Part shown: piece by piece, positions 1 through 9,732 of the stretch | Layout of the letters: each line of letters opens with the position of its first letter | Numbering within the stretch: position 1 is the stretch's first letter | Assembly: GCF_001949145.1 (NCBI RefSeq) | Contig: NW_019091529.1 | Span: forward strand, 1,096,806-1,114,564 | DNA: 17,759 nucleotides | Direction: 5' to 3' | From: Acanthaster planci | Taxonomy: Eukaryota; Echinodermata; Asteroidea; Valvatida; Acanthasteridae | Notes under the pieces: model-generated | Told to the model about the DNA's origin: nothing | The model's database searches: none | The model's input: only the letters and a program-made list of their open reading frames with translations | Made by a program: the position numbers and the translations under genes

Positions 1-78
1 CTGAGATAAGACGCCTTGGTGGAAGGGTATAGAGAGGTAGCACGTTGCCAGATGAAAGAATTCCTTTAAGATGGATAG

Positions 79-326
79 TGGTGTCATCTCAAGTTGAGTG
101 CAATAAGGATCCACGACACTGCACATAATCTTGCAGAAGGTTTTCGGAGGGGGCGGATTGTTATATTCGATGACTACTTTAACCACTGTGCCAGAGTTGG
201 CCATGAAATAGGTGTCGATAACTACCAACGATACACGCAAAAACTGAAGGATGCTTCGCCACAACTGCTCCAATCACTGAAGAATCTTCCTGCCCCCAGT
301 GACATCACAGAGAGAAGAAACAGCCG
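79..326 (+). CDS. Internal exon of an unrecognised protein (C-terminal region)
   Basis: The frame is open from 79 (after a TAG at 76-78) to 330. The encoded segment includes GRIVIFDDYFNHCARVG, then a helix-rich QRYTQKLKDASPQLLQSL, then a polar tail. The stop of the ORF lies within CCG|GTAATA, a good splice donor at 327, so I read the coding part as ending at 326 with two bases of a codon left over. These join in frame to the exon starting at 668. The 5' edge is uncertain. TCTCAAG ending at 93 could be an acceptor, or the frame may have been lost upstream, because a different frame is open over roughly 62-120. I do not recognise the family and see no catalytic motif. No ATG start is visible, so this is the 3' part of a gene that begins outside the window or upstream of a break. 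Confidence 0.45.
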
Positions 327-667
327 GTAATAAACGTACACGTGTCATAAAAATGTGATTCTAAAATATGGTAAAAATGAGGTTTGATCCAGCAACAATC
401 TTGGTATGAATTTAGTTCATGGAGAAATCCATTTGACGTTGACGATAATTGCTTAAAAAAGCACCGTTTCCTGTCTCATAATTGTGAACTCGTAACATGT
501 CAATCCAATAATACAAATTCTCGAGACCACGGCTTAAAGTCGCCGTTATCAAAATATTAGCGTTAAACGTTAACAAAATGTACGAGAACTGTTTATAAAT
601 TTCGCATGTTTATAGTTTCAAGGGAGATTTAACAGTGTCATTCCAGAAATGAATGTCCTGTTTTCAG

Positions 668-770
668 GATCTCGGCGTTAACCAGGGTAAAGCGCCAACT
701 GAAAAAGAGACCGGGAGTAGTCCAACCATGTCAACCACATAGACAAGTGTTGAGAGAGAATAATCAATGA
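668..770 (+). CDS. Putative terminal exon of the same unrecognised gene
   Basis: A clear acceptor, CCTGTTTTCAG, ends at 667. The preceding exon ends two bases into a codon, and one base from here completes an Arg codon. The frame then stays open for 33 more residues to TGA at 768-770. The encoded tail is very basic (ALTRVKRQLKKRPG), which would suit a nuclear or nucleic-acid-binding C-terminus. That is inference from composition only. A second frame through the same bases is also open for 24 residues (DLGVNQGKAPTEKETGSS) to a TAG at 740, so the reading frame depends on the exon at 79-326 being real. The implied intron is 341 bp. Confidence 0.35.
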
Positions 771-1790
771 AGACCGGCGAGATTACCTACGGGATTTAAT
801 ATCTTCAAGAAGGCCAAGTTTCAGCATGTATCCTAGATCTGTTATATTATTGGATCCTTTGTCGATTCTATTCATTCAAACATAAAACACACGCAAATAA
901 TTACTTGTGTTTCGTTCAAATTTTACTGGACTAGGGTAATTATTGGAGTATATGGTGTATTCCTCATAATCCGAACTATGGCATACCATAGCCGATATGA
1001 CAACTACACAAATACATTCATCTTCTAATAGTGCTGGGTTGTGAAATTCAACATAAATGTGATGAATATTTACACTGTGTGAAGGAGATACTAGTACCGT
1101 GTTTTTCAAATTTACGTTTCTTCATTCTGAAATTGTCCAATGTACTGATATCCCTATTTGAATTTTCGTATTATCACTTTAAACCAGTTCCATATTGGAT
1201 CAAAAACTTCAAGCATCCAATCTATTTTTCACTTATGACTTCCGACAAGCAGATTTTCCAATGAAGTATAATTTCTTGATTTTGGAAATTCAAGTTCATG
1301 CGACAGAATTCTGGCAGATGTTTAAAAACGTGCCAATCGTAAATGCTTTTAACAGCCATGGGCCACAAACTGCTGTCCGTCAGTCAATTATGCGCGTGTT
1401 GTTCATATTTTACACTCACACTCCGGAACTGGAAAAAAAAACATGAATTCAAATTACAGTGTTGTAACCGTAGTACCCCGGCTCCCCAAAAATTCGCGGC
1501 ACAGTGTGATTCATCATCCGGCCAAATTATCTTTTAAACAAACTATCTCAAACCATTTTTGTATCAAAGGACTTTCATGATAATAGGACCTATTTTCTTA
1601 GCAGACTCCTTGTTAGAAAAATGTATTAGCGACCAACCGAACGGTCTTTATTCGAAGAGAGTATAAGAGAAGCCTTGAACTAGAAAACGGCCGTATACGG
1701 CCTGCACCATGGATAACATTTACACATGTACAAGACAACACATTTAACTTTACACGTATTAGCAAATTCTGCATATTTATTTTGCAACAG
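771..1790. other. No supported gene; AT-rich intergenic or intronic DNA
   Basis: Open stretches of up to 83 codons occur here (for example 1195-1446, +), but they lack splice signals, start context or a recognisable motif, and both strands show similar chance openness. The pyrimidine-rich end of this stretch (TATTTATTTTGCAACAG) is the acceptor for the next exon. Confidence 0.5.
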
Positions 1791-1919
1791 GCTCTAGTGA
1801 GTATGTTGAATTTTACAGCTGCAAATCAAAACATTTGCGAGGAGTGGCGTGCATTGCCAGAGGAAGAAAAAGAAAACTACACCAGAAGAGCTCTAGCTGC
1901 TGAGGCCCCGCGGGATTGA
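1791..1919 (+). CDS. Exon encoding the C-terminal half of an HMG box
   Basis: A strong acceptor (TTTATTTTGCAACAG) ends at 1790. The frame from 1791 encodes a segment containing ANQNICEEWRALPEEEKENY followed by TRRAL. This matches the helix 2/helix 3 region of HMG boxes (W-x-x-L-x-x-E-E-K-x-x-Y, then a basic/Ala helix). HMG boxes bind the DNA minor groove or bent DNA in the nucleus. The first helix is missing, so it should lie in an upstream exon that I could not find. The frame ends at TGA 1917-1919, about eight residues after the box. A donor-like GTATGT follows at 1928, beyond the stop. Either this is the last exon, or a small indel has moved the stop into frame. It lies 650 bp upstream of the Tudor-like gene on the same strand and could belong to it. 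Confidence 0.5.
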   Translation, partial: ALVSMLNFTAANQNICEEWRALPEEEKENYTRRALAAEAPRD

Positions 1920-2570
1920 TGTTTTGGGTATGTGTTTGGGTAAAATTAAGTAACAACAACAAAGGTGACAATGAAACAAAGCTAAAAAAAGGAGAAAAAA
2001 ATTGACTGACTGACAACCGGTTAAAAGTACCACATGCACTCCCTTTGTTCTTTTCCCTGACAAACGTGAAGACACAACACGCTGCCAATTGGCGCCCGCA
2101 CACCTCCCCTTCCCTTCTCGTACCCATTTTTGCACCATTTTTCGCACCCCGCTTTTGACTTACCAAGACTCAGCACACCGCAAATTCGCTCCCGCACCCC
2201 ACTTTTCCCTTCTCGCACCTCTCTTTTCCCTTCTCGCACCCCTTTTTGTCTAGACAAAACTGAAGACTTGAAACACTGCAAAGTTATACCCACATCCTTC
2301 TTTCGCTGGCCCACTACTTTTTCTTCAGAGTTTGATTATACTCCCTGTTGTTTTAATTGAAAAAACAAAATTCCCCTTCATTTCAGAAATGAGAAACGGC
2401 GCTGCTACTTCAGTTACGTCTGAGGTCACATTGACTGCTGTGCAGGTTTCGTGTTGTCGGAGTCGCGCAACGGGACATCCATATACTCATGTACATGTAT
2501 AAAAGACGCTATTCGTGGGCACTGAATCATTATGTTGTGGTACGTGATGCACCTCCGCCATAGAACTCAG
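1920..2570. other. Non-coding spacer with CT-rich tract
   Basis: There is no supported gene. A C/T-rich block at about 2100-2245 contains repeats of a CTTCTCGCACC-type unit. The stretch ends at the acceptor-like CCATAGAACTCAG before the Tudor-like ORF. Confidence 0.5.
2203..2242. repeat. 21-bp tandem repeat, two copies
   Basis: TTTTCCCTTCTCGCACC recurs at 2203 and 2224, a period of 21 bp, with diverged relatives upstream (about 2110-2160). Because 21 is a multiple of three, the minus strand shows a spurious 7-residue repeat (VREGK-type). I treat this as simple-sequence expansion rather than coding. Confidence 0.7.
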
Positions 2571-3921
2571 CTCTAATTTGAAAGGGTTAACGTCGGTGGA
2601 GGCCCATGATTTGGAGTCTGGTTTGGAGAAAGGCATCATTGTTGAAGCTGTAGAACATGAATGTCTCATTCATTACAAAGGGTGGTCTAAAAAGTTTGAT
2701 GAGAGATTGCCACTATGTCGTATACGTCAAAATACTCCTCACTTCACGAACAAGCGAAAGCGACGCAAGCCTTTAGGCCTTCGTGAAACGGAGGGTTTTC
2801 TCAGAACCAAACTAGAACTTGATCCGTGTTATATGGTGAAAGATGATGAGTTTGTATTCTTTGAAAACAGAAAGGTCGTCAAAGCTACCGTCAAAATTAA
2901 TGACCCTTTCATGCGACTCATACAAGCGATAATCCCCACCAATAACAAGGATGAAGTTGAGCTACGATGACATTGGCACAAAGGGAGAGGATGTTGATGT
3001 CAATAACAACGGAATATCAGCCACCAAGAGGAAAAATCACGATGCTTCAGTAAAGGTGTGCAAAGAATTACAAAGATCCAGGGAAAATACCATCGATTTC
3101 AACAAGGCCGTAAATCACACACAAGCCGTCCAACAACGCAAATCACAATCACTTAATTCCCATGACGGTGCAAACATTGAACTCACGGGTCAGACCAAAT
3201 TAGGTCAAGTGACGCAGATATCTATGGCCGACTGCATTGTGAGCTGTGGCGATTTCCTGGACACAGAAGAAAGTAATATTTTCCACTTCGTCGAAACACT
3301 AACAATTAAAGGAAAAGGACAGTGTGAAGCATTTGGACATGCTATCTGGCGCATCAGTGACCAAAAAATCTTTCAGTCCGGAAGGTTTTGCAGAATCCTA
3401 GAAAACCCCAAACATGCAGTGTTGACTGCAGATTCAGTTTGGCGAGAACGTATTCGCGCCACTCAACTTGCCGCTGAAGAAAGAATGCAACAGCAAGGAG
3501 AAGCGAGTTTCAGCGACATCGAGCAGCGACGCTCCACACTGAGGAGAATCATTGGCAGGCAGCTGGAGAAAGGATTGGCCGGGAAAAAAGAGACATGTGA
3601 AATTTAGTTTTCCTTACGACAATCGGGTGGATGAAAAACTACTTAAGTTAAATGCCCGGAATGGTTTCCGAGAGGAATACTCCCCAGAAAGCTTTGTTAC
3701 TCTTGATCGTTTACTTGGGCAACAATGGGACTGTAGGACTGTAGGCACTGACGGGTACGCCTTCATTCACCATTTAAGTTTCAGGCTCATTCCCGTGAAN
3801 NNCACAAGAAATTGAAATTATTGCCAAGCTAATATCGCAGTCTGTGCTAAACTGGCGTCCAGAGTATAGGGAAGACACACTACGTCAAACAATACATGCC
3901 AGTAACCTGTTTGAATCCTAA
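2571..3921 (+). pseudogene. Unrecognised gene with Tudor/chromo-barrel-like domain, interrupted
   Basis: Three overlapping open frames follow one another collinearly (2548-2970, 2951-3607, 3552-3799). After an NNN gap a fourth segment is open to TAA at 3919-3921, giving about 440 residues. The N-terminal part has VEAHDLESG and then CLIHYKGWSKKFDERLPL. The VEA-x-D-L and HY-x-GWS-x-(K/R)-(F/Y)-DE patterns are typical of Tudor/chromo-barrel modules that read methylated histones. A basic patch KRKRRK follows at about 2752-2769. The middle is polar and Asn/Lys-rich. The C-terminal half (FHFVETLTIKGKGQCEAFGH, SVWRERIRAT, then RVDEKLLKLNARNGFREEYS) looks structured, but I do not recognise it. Breaks are near 2962-2968, at an A6 run (3584-3589) where one base fewer restores the frame, and at the gap. 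Homology-like continuity across the breaks suggests either a recent pseudogene or assembly errors in a working gene. Confidence 0.6.
3800..3802. other. Assembly gap (NNN) inside a coding frame
   Basis: Three undetermined bases sit in the C-terminal part of the Tudor-like gene. The open frame before the gap and the one after it (CAA GAA ATT GAA..., open to 3921) are not in the same phase, so the true number of missing bases is probably not three. Confidence 0.9.
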
Positions 3922-4586
3922 ACCGAGTTGTGTGTTGGACGGGTATTTTTCATGTTCCATGGACTATTTTGAGAGTTGACTGTATTTCATACACTAACTG
4001 TTAAAGATAGAGTAGGCCTACCAGTGCTTTTTCAGAAATTTAAATTTTCTTTTCCCGAACGAAATTTTAACAATTATAGTGTACTGCAGCGAATTATTTG
4101 CTTTTTTGCATTGCAGTCCTTGATACAGTTGTAAGAAGCATTTTGAAATATTGCGATAATGCCGCGCTCTGCCAGATAGTTTTTCTATAAAATATGCATG
4201 TACTGAAGACGTATATGCCAAACTACGTGTACATTGTGCGTTATGTACTAGTACTGTAAATGTACATGTACTCATATGTGCACACTGGCTCTACGTCCTT
4301 TTTTTCGCAGTAGGAGTGGGACGCTCCGGTTAAGCAAATTGAAATTAATTGATTACTAAGTCGTGGACCATTTTGTTTGAGTGATGGCTCATTGTAAATT
4401 TCATAACAAATGCAATCCTACAAATTGTCAAATCAATTTGAAAATCTATTTTTCGAGGTGCCACGCCCAAAGACACGGGGAGTCTGTCTTTAACTATATT
4501 TTATACAATAGTTAGAAGGATGGAAGACTCAAAATATAAACCACTGAGCTTCCGTGTATCTGTAGCACATAGTTAATTATAACAAG
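3922..4586. other. No gene seen; AT-rich intergenic DNA
   Basis: I find no supported exon on either strand. A TACATGTA palindrome lies at 4263-4270. A good-looking acceptor (CCTTTTTTTCGCAG, ending 4310) is followed by only a short open frame. Confidence 0.5.
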
Positions 4587-4888
4587 ACTGGGTAGATAAT
4601 ACTAATTTCCTGTTTTATTATTCTCATAATATTCTTAAAGGCTTCTTCGTCGTGCGACACCCAGACATGCATCCTGAGGGCTACATTATTGATATAGGTT
4701 CAGATGCATTATTACAAATTTTGTGAGGTGAACTTATTTCTTTATCTTTTTCGGCATATAGATTTGAAATTCTCGGCATTGTCAAGGAATACTTTTGGTA
4801 TGTTGTATTTATAAACACTCCTTTATTAACAAAGCTCTTTGTAGAGATACCGTTCCCCATTTTACTTGTACAGTATACCACCGTTTAG
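4587..4888 (+). other. Unusually open frame, possible decayed exon
   Basis: One plus-strand frame has a single stop (TGA 4724-4726) over about 100 codons and ends at TAG 4886-4888. The first part reads KGFFVVRHPDMHPEGYIIDI, which has a protein-like composition. The second part is hydrophobic and lacks Met. The minus strand is also open over 4681-4881, so composition alone may explain it. I see no convincing splice sites and no family match. Confidence 0.2.
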
Positions 4889-6392
4889 ATAGTATAACCT
4901 GGAACATATATTTCCAATAATGGAGCGTACTATAGCAACAAGTCAGAAACGGAAAGGGGTGTCTTTTTTGGGGGGTATCTTTTTTCGGAGGTGGACGTGA
5001 TGTCTGTGTGCCTTGGTCCGTCGGCCAACAACAAAACAAAAAGTGAGTCGATAATTTAAAAAAGGGAAAGGTTCTTTTATGAACGCCATTCAGCTGTCGT
5101 TTGTTTATTTAATTCTCGCCCAAATGAAGAAAACAAAGCAATAAAATACTGAATAAATAATCTACCATCCTTTGCAAAAAAAAAAGAAAAAAAGTAAAAA
5201 GAAATACGAACTGTTATTGGAAATTGATGTTTATTGTATGTGGAAAGCTACAAGTATGGAGAAATTGAGTAAATGTTTCAATTTATTCAAAACTGCGTAA
5301 AATTGTACTTTAACGGTAACCGGTAGAGGATTCAGGACTGTTGGGGTTAATATGTACATGTAAATGTTAGTAGTCTGGTAACCAAATCGAAATAGGAGCG
5401 CACTTGCGCACGCAATTTATTTCTTAAATTTATCGAGAATTCAAGTGGAACACATAGCCTTTGTTCAACACTGTACATTGCTGTTTAATTTTACTATTAT
5501 TTTACACCAATAAATTGCGTGCAAATTAATTCCTCAATTCAAATCTGTTCTACTGTTTTCGCCATGTGGATTAAAACGTGTTTCGTGTATCCAAAAATTA
5601 TCAACGTGGAATGGCTACTGCGTATATGCGCGGGGCACTATTCCGATTTAGTATACTGTCTAAAACTGAACTTAAACTCCTTGCTGAAACAATTAAAAAA
5701 ATAAACAAAAATCTGTGATTGGCAAAACACATTTTGGCAATATAATTCAGACTAAAAACGGTGAAACAAATAAACTTTAACTGAGAGAGATAGTGGGTTT
5801 GCAACAATGAGCTCTAAGAATGAATGTGTTTTTAGTCTTTTAGGCCTATCCATACAATGGTATATTTCTGGGAAGAAGTAGAATTTGCGTGTTAGGAAGT
5901 AATGATTAATATCTGCAAGCAATTAATGTTTGCTACTTAAGCATGATTTGATAAACAACAAATTCAATTCCGGCTATTTAACTGCTGTGCTTTCACATCA
6001 CAATTTTTTGGTCATTTTTGTGATGTTTATCACAAATTTGTTAAGTTTGTTAACACTGTGTGCATGTTCATGTTTTCCTGGTGCTTGGGAAAAAAGCCTC
6101 GAGCTTCCTTGGCTGCGGCAAACCCCACGTTAGGCTTGAGTCCCACCCTAGCAAGCACGAGAATTCTTTTCACAAACAATACAATACTGTATAACAAAAC
6201 AATATTATACAAAAGTTAATAAAATTCACGTAGTAAAGCCACAACCCGTAATCAAATAAACGACGCAAAGTACATTCTTGAAATCTTTGAAAAAAAACGA
6301 TGTCTCATATCGTTGGGATCCTTTCGCCCTTTCGCCTGGAGTTGGCTAAAACTGGCTAAGGTTACAGCAATCATCATCAATTTAAACTGAGT
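4889..6392. other. No gene seen; AT-rich DNA with simple-sequence A tract
   Basis: ORFs here are short, AT-driven and unsupported. A poly-A-like tract at about 5176-5202 could be the tail of an old retroposed element, but no body is recognisable. A TACATGTA copy lies at 5355-5362. Confidence 0.5.
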
Positions 6393-6652
6393 TTAAAACG
6401 TCCAAGACGCACTCTTGACTTGCCTGTTTGCCTGGGTTATCAGTTTACGCCTTGGTGTTAAGTAGACGCCTAGGATATATGTGCCCGTAGACGCGTGCTC
6501 CCCGTTGTCAGTCAGTTCAGGAGCCACCCAAGGGTACCGCCTCCGGTAAATCACTTGCTCTTTGACAGAGAGTTTTGGGTGACTCTTGGTAGAGCCAATA
6601 ACCTCCGACACGAGGACTGTAGTTGAAATCCTTACGAGGCACGACATTGTCG
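6393..6652 (-). CDS. Candidate exon, reading frame ambiguous
   Basis: The minus strand has a strong acceptor (CTTCTTTTGTCTCCGCAG) that places the exon's 5' edge at 6652. Two frames are open from there. One runs about 86 residues to the stop at 6393 and includes QVIYRRRYPWVAPELTDNG. The other runs about 44 residues and includes DFNYSPRVGGYWLYQESPK. The second looks more like folded protein at the start and the first looks better towards the end, which would fit a one-base shift in the middle near 6540. I do not recognise either product and see no clear donor. Confidence 0.3.
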
Positions 6653-7024
6653 TCTGCGGAGACAAAAGAAGTCAGTAAGATTATTTACATGTAAATTTAT
6701 AAGAATTGCAGATTTCTAAATACTACCACCACGTTAACGGTTACTACCCGGCACTCGGCACCAGCCAGAGGAGGCAGAGTGGATTGAGGACTTTCAAGTT
6801 TTTCTACTCATCCAGCTGTTTTCTTTCATCCCTATATGCCTTTATCATGAAATTGAAGCTCAGAGTGGATTTTGGTTCATACCCATGATGTATTGTAAAC
6901 ATACAAAGGCCTAATGGTAACTAATTAAGGAGGGCAGAACCGCCCATGTATTCTTGTTCGTTTAAATGCCTGCAGATAGGCTGCATAGTGAGGGATTGGA
7001 ATTACAATTCATAACTGATAGTAA
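6653..7024. other. No gene seen
   Basis: A short plus-strand ORF (6706-6888) has no supporting signals. A TACATGTA copy lies at 6686-6693. Confidence 0.5.
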
Positions 7025-7535
7025 TTACGGACAACAATTTATACGTGTATAAAGGCCTAGGTCTATTAAATTTAATAGTCTGCAGACCTTTTTCCTGTCT
7101 TCCTCTTGCGCTTTCGATAACTCTTTTGTCTTCTCTGTCAACGCACGGTTCTCGTCATGGAGTTTCCTCACTTCTGGCGGTGTGCATGGTGTAACCATGA
7201 TTCGGTTGATGATTGCTCCTACTCTGGGCAGTAAAGGCGACGTCCCATTGATGTTTTGTTCTCCCCAGCTTTCGGGGATGCAGGGGCTGTCAATTGGGAC
7301 GGCTAGCTGGATTCCGTAATACAACCACGCGGGTCGGGGATTTTTTTTTACTCTTCCCTGGTTTCGCCCGTTTGATGTGCTGGCCGAATACCGATTTAAG
7401 GAGTATCCCTGTCTTACAAGTGCTGAGGAGCGGCAACTTTTCTCTCACTTTCTCTACCACTTTTTCAGTGGTATGCGCCCGTTTTCATTTACCTCAAATA
7501 TATCACGAATGACTGTTAATGGGGATTTCATATTT
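7025..7535 (-). pseudogene. Unrecognised coding region with C-terminal coiled coil, shifted
   Basis: On the minus strand an acceptor (CGTCATTCTGTAG) precedes an exon starting at 7535, with an ATG at 7531-7529. Three frames take over from one another. The first includes MKSPLTVIRDIFEVNENGRI. The second includes KVVEKVREKLPLLSTCKTGI and HIKRAKPGKSKKK. The third runs from WLYYGIQLAVPIDSP to a charged heptad-like segment, VRKLHDENRALTEKTKELSK, and ends at TAA 7025-7027. The first switch is at an A5 run and the second at an A9 run (T9 at 7341-7349 on plus), where removing one A restores the frame. The result is about 165 residues: a helical basic N-terminal part, a middle part, and a coiled coil of about 30 residues. 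I do not know the family. The plus strand is also partly open here, but it has worse signals. Confidence 0.45.
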
Positions 7536-8091
7536 CTACAGAATGACGAAATAATGACGTGCAATAATATATACTAAATATGGACTATTGTGCTAAAGCT
7601 AGAATGACTGTCCAGTGAAAAGACGGAAGAGAAATACCAAGACTGCATTTATATCTGTACTCGATCCTGCAAGGGCAATTATCAGATCCTATGATTGCAA
7701 TAAAACCACGGGCTGGATCCGCCCTTGTTCTAGGCCTCCTTGAGCCCTGCTTACCGCTGGTTGCGGGAAAGGTGCAGTTGTGAATGGGGGCTCCTGATAT
7801 TAATGTTAAAATCACCCCATACGCATAAAAACACTGGGGACATTTTGCTAATGCAGTTGACATTGACTTCATTATTTCAGTACATTCTTCGGGATAATTT
7901 TTTACTGTGTTTTACAGTTGTATATGTACATATGTATAATTTGCCTAGTGCGTGCGTGATAATTTTCAATATTCAGATAACTCGACAGAATGAAAAAAGA
8001 ATAATGAAAGCCATCTGTTGAAGATGTACTGAATAAGGAATGAAATATTCAATAAACATGATTTTTATCAGTCTTTCTGGATTCTCATATT

Positions 8092-8119
8092 GTGGAATCA
8101 ACAGAGTGGAATCAACAGA
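8092..8119. repeat. 14-bp direct tandem repeat
   Basis: GTGGAATCAACAGA occurs twice back to back, exactly, at 8092-8105 and 8106-8119. Confidence 0.9.
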
Positions 8120-8402
8120 GTATACCTAGTTCGCAATGGTTCAGTTTCGCCATACAATACATTGCTCAGTTCGAAAATTAAAAGCGCACGCAGGTATACA
8201 TTCTCGGGGAGCCAATTATTCAATATTGTTGCCTTAAAGCCAATTTAATAAGTGTGCACTACTATCGTTCGTTTTGCTGCGAATTCCACCAGGCAGTTTG
8301 CAAATTTCCCCCACTGCACTGTTCTTCATTTTTTCTTACTCTTGCAGAATTTTATGTTTGAATATTCGGGTGCTTGACAAACCAAGCCACTGCCTTGAAG
8401 GT

Positions 8403-8491
8403 CAGTGCAGTGGTAATTCACAAAACACGTGCAGTCACAGCGCTCGTAAAACACTGTGGTCAGCATCCCGCTGTGAATTACCACTGCACTG
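8403..8491. repeat. Perfect 20-bp inverted repeat with 49-nt spacer
   Basis: CAGTGCAGTGGTAATTCACA at 8403-8422 is matched exactly by its reverse complement at 8472-8491. A further 12-bp copy (CCACTGCACTGT) of the right arm's outer end lies at 8311-8322. An RNA from this stretch would fold into a stable 20-bp stem with a 49-nt loop. It could be a small foldback or MITE-like element, or a small-RNA hairpin. I saw no flanking target duplication. Confidence 0.75.
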
Positions 8492-9527
8492 TCCGTGTAC
8501 AATCAAATTTCATGTCGCTTCTATCGAGAGTGTCCGAGTAATGAGAAGATGTTCCATTTCTCCACAGTCTCATCTCATTTCCCACTCGCAGAAACCCGGA
8601 GGTCAGAGGGCATTGGTCTAAGGCCTCAACAGGGCTAACCCATGGCACAGACATAAGTTCCAAGAGCCATCCAAAGGCCCACAGAGTTTGTTAACGACAT
8701 TTTTGGGTAAGTGCATGTATACTTGAGGCTGTGATGAGGGGGGAGTTACATTTATACCTTGCTGTCAGTTTATCAGTCAGAGACATGATTCTTGTTAATG
8801 AACTGCATGGGGTTAGACTTTACAACTTTCATGTCGAGCTGTTAATCATATATGCGTGTAGCATAATGCATATGCAGTGTTTTGAGGCGAGATCCAATCG
8901 CGATGTTTTAACAAAAAATGCGTGGTGCTGGGTTACTTTTACCGCGAGGCAAAATATATCAGTGTTATGTGCTTGATTTATTGGATTCTTGTCTGCCCTT
9001 CTAATTTGACAATGATTTGCAAGGCAAGGTGCACACCCTCCAAGAACGATCGCACGCAGCAGCCTATTAAACATGATGCTGGTCTGAACCAATCAGCGTG
9101 CTCCGTCCAATTTCGGTAGCAAATTCAATATGAGACATATCAAAGGGCTTGCAGACCAAGGTTGCATTCTACGTTCCCAGAGTTTTTTTTCGCGCTGTTA
9201 TCGCCCGTTGTACGGCCCCTGGAGTCGGTAGCGAACCCGGTGGATTATAGCACCCGGCCAATTACCGACTTGATTGCAAGTCTACATGTTGGTCACATGT
9301 GAATACAAAATACCCTTTAATGACTTTTTACTTGCAGTCTTGTGAATCTTTTGGTACTAAATTTGGAAATTAGATGTGTTTCACACGATCGACCCCCTGT
9401 AAATGCACGCCCCCCATAGGGGAAGCCCAGTTGGAGGGGGTTCAAAATGATTGCATCCTAAACTTCTACAATGCCAAATATTTGTACATGTACATTTGAA
9501 AATTGTTCTTTCTTGGGTTTGTTACAG

Positions 9528-9646
9528 ATGGTAAACCAACAGACAAAACCCCCTTCCAAGTCTACATCATGGATATCTTCCAGCACCTATATCAGAGGCT
9601 GCAGCAGCAACGGCGAGCTGAGAGTAGGAACATACCTGAACATTTG
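9528..9646 (+). CDS. Candidate internal exon, Gln/Arg-rich helical protein
   Basis: A good acceptor (TTCTTGGGTTTGTTACAG) ends at 9527 and a donor (TTG|GTAAAG) follows 9646. With two bases completing a split codon, 39 residues are open, including GKPTDKTPFQVYIMDIFQHL followed by YQRLQQQRRAE. It ends in phase 0. A second frame starting with ATG at 9528 is also open for 40 residues, but it is Ser-rich and less protein-like. I do not recognise the product. The helical, Gln/Arg-rich end continues naturally into the next exon. Confidence 0.4.
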
Positions 9647-9732
9647 GTAAAGAAACCTTGAATTCAGACCAGACCCCGTTCTAGTGGACTGAACCATTGG
9701 TTTTTGTGCAATTTGTTGTAATGCTACTTCAG

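Larger units (their letters stand above)
7536..9527. other. No supported gene; contains inverted and direct repeats
   Basis: This is about 2 kb without a convincing exon. It includes a 14-bp direct repeat (8092-8119), a perfect 20-bp inverted repeat (8403-8422/8472-8491), and a GC-rich foldback at 9392-9441 (ACCCCCT pairing with AGGGGGT, with an inner CCCC/GGGG pair). A CCAAT-type motif (AACCAATCAGCG) lies near 9088 and could be promoter-like, but I have no linked transcript start. Confidence 0.45.

Noticed and set aside
1195-1446. 83-codon plus-strand ORF
   Set aside because: It has no ATG in good context at its start, no splice sites and no motif. It overlaps other chance ORFs in AT-rich DNA.
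2021-2314. Minus-strand ORF with 7-residue VREGK-type repeats
   Set aside because: The repeat is a by-product of a 21-bp CT-rich tandem repeat. There are no splice signals, family match or sensible composition.
4297-4364. Acceptor CCTTTTTTTCGCAG followed by a short open frame
   Set aside because: The frame is only about 16 codons in the best phase, with no donor and no partner exon.
7363-7577. Plus-strand frame (LAEYRFKEYPCLTSAEER) overlapping the minus-strand coding region
   Set aside because: It is protein-like but has no acceptor, start or extension. The minus strand has a clear acceptor and collinear continuation, so this looks like an antisense shadow.
7585-7872. Minus-strand 95-codon ORF with a donor-like AGCG|GTAAGC inside
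   Set aside because: It has no acceptor or start evidence and no family resemblance. Two frames are equally open.
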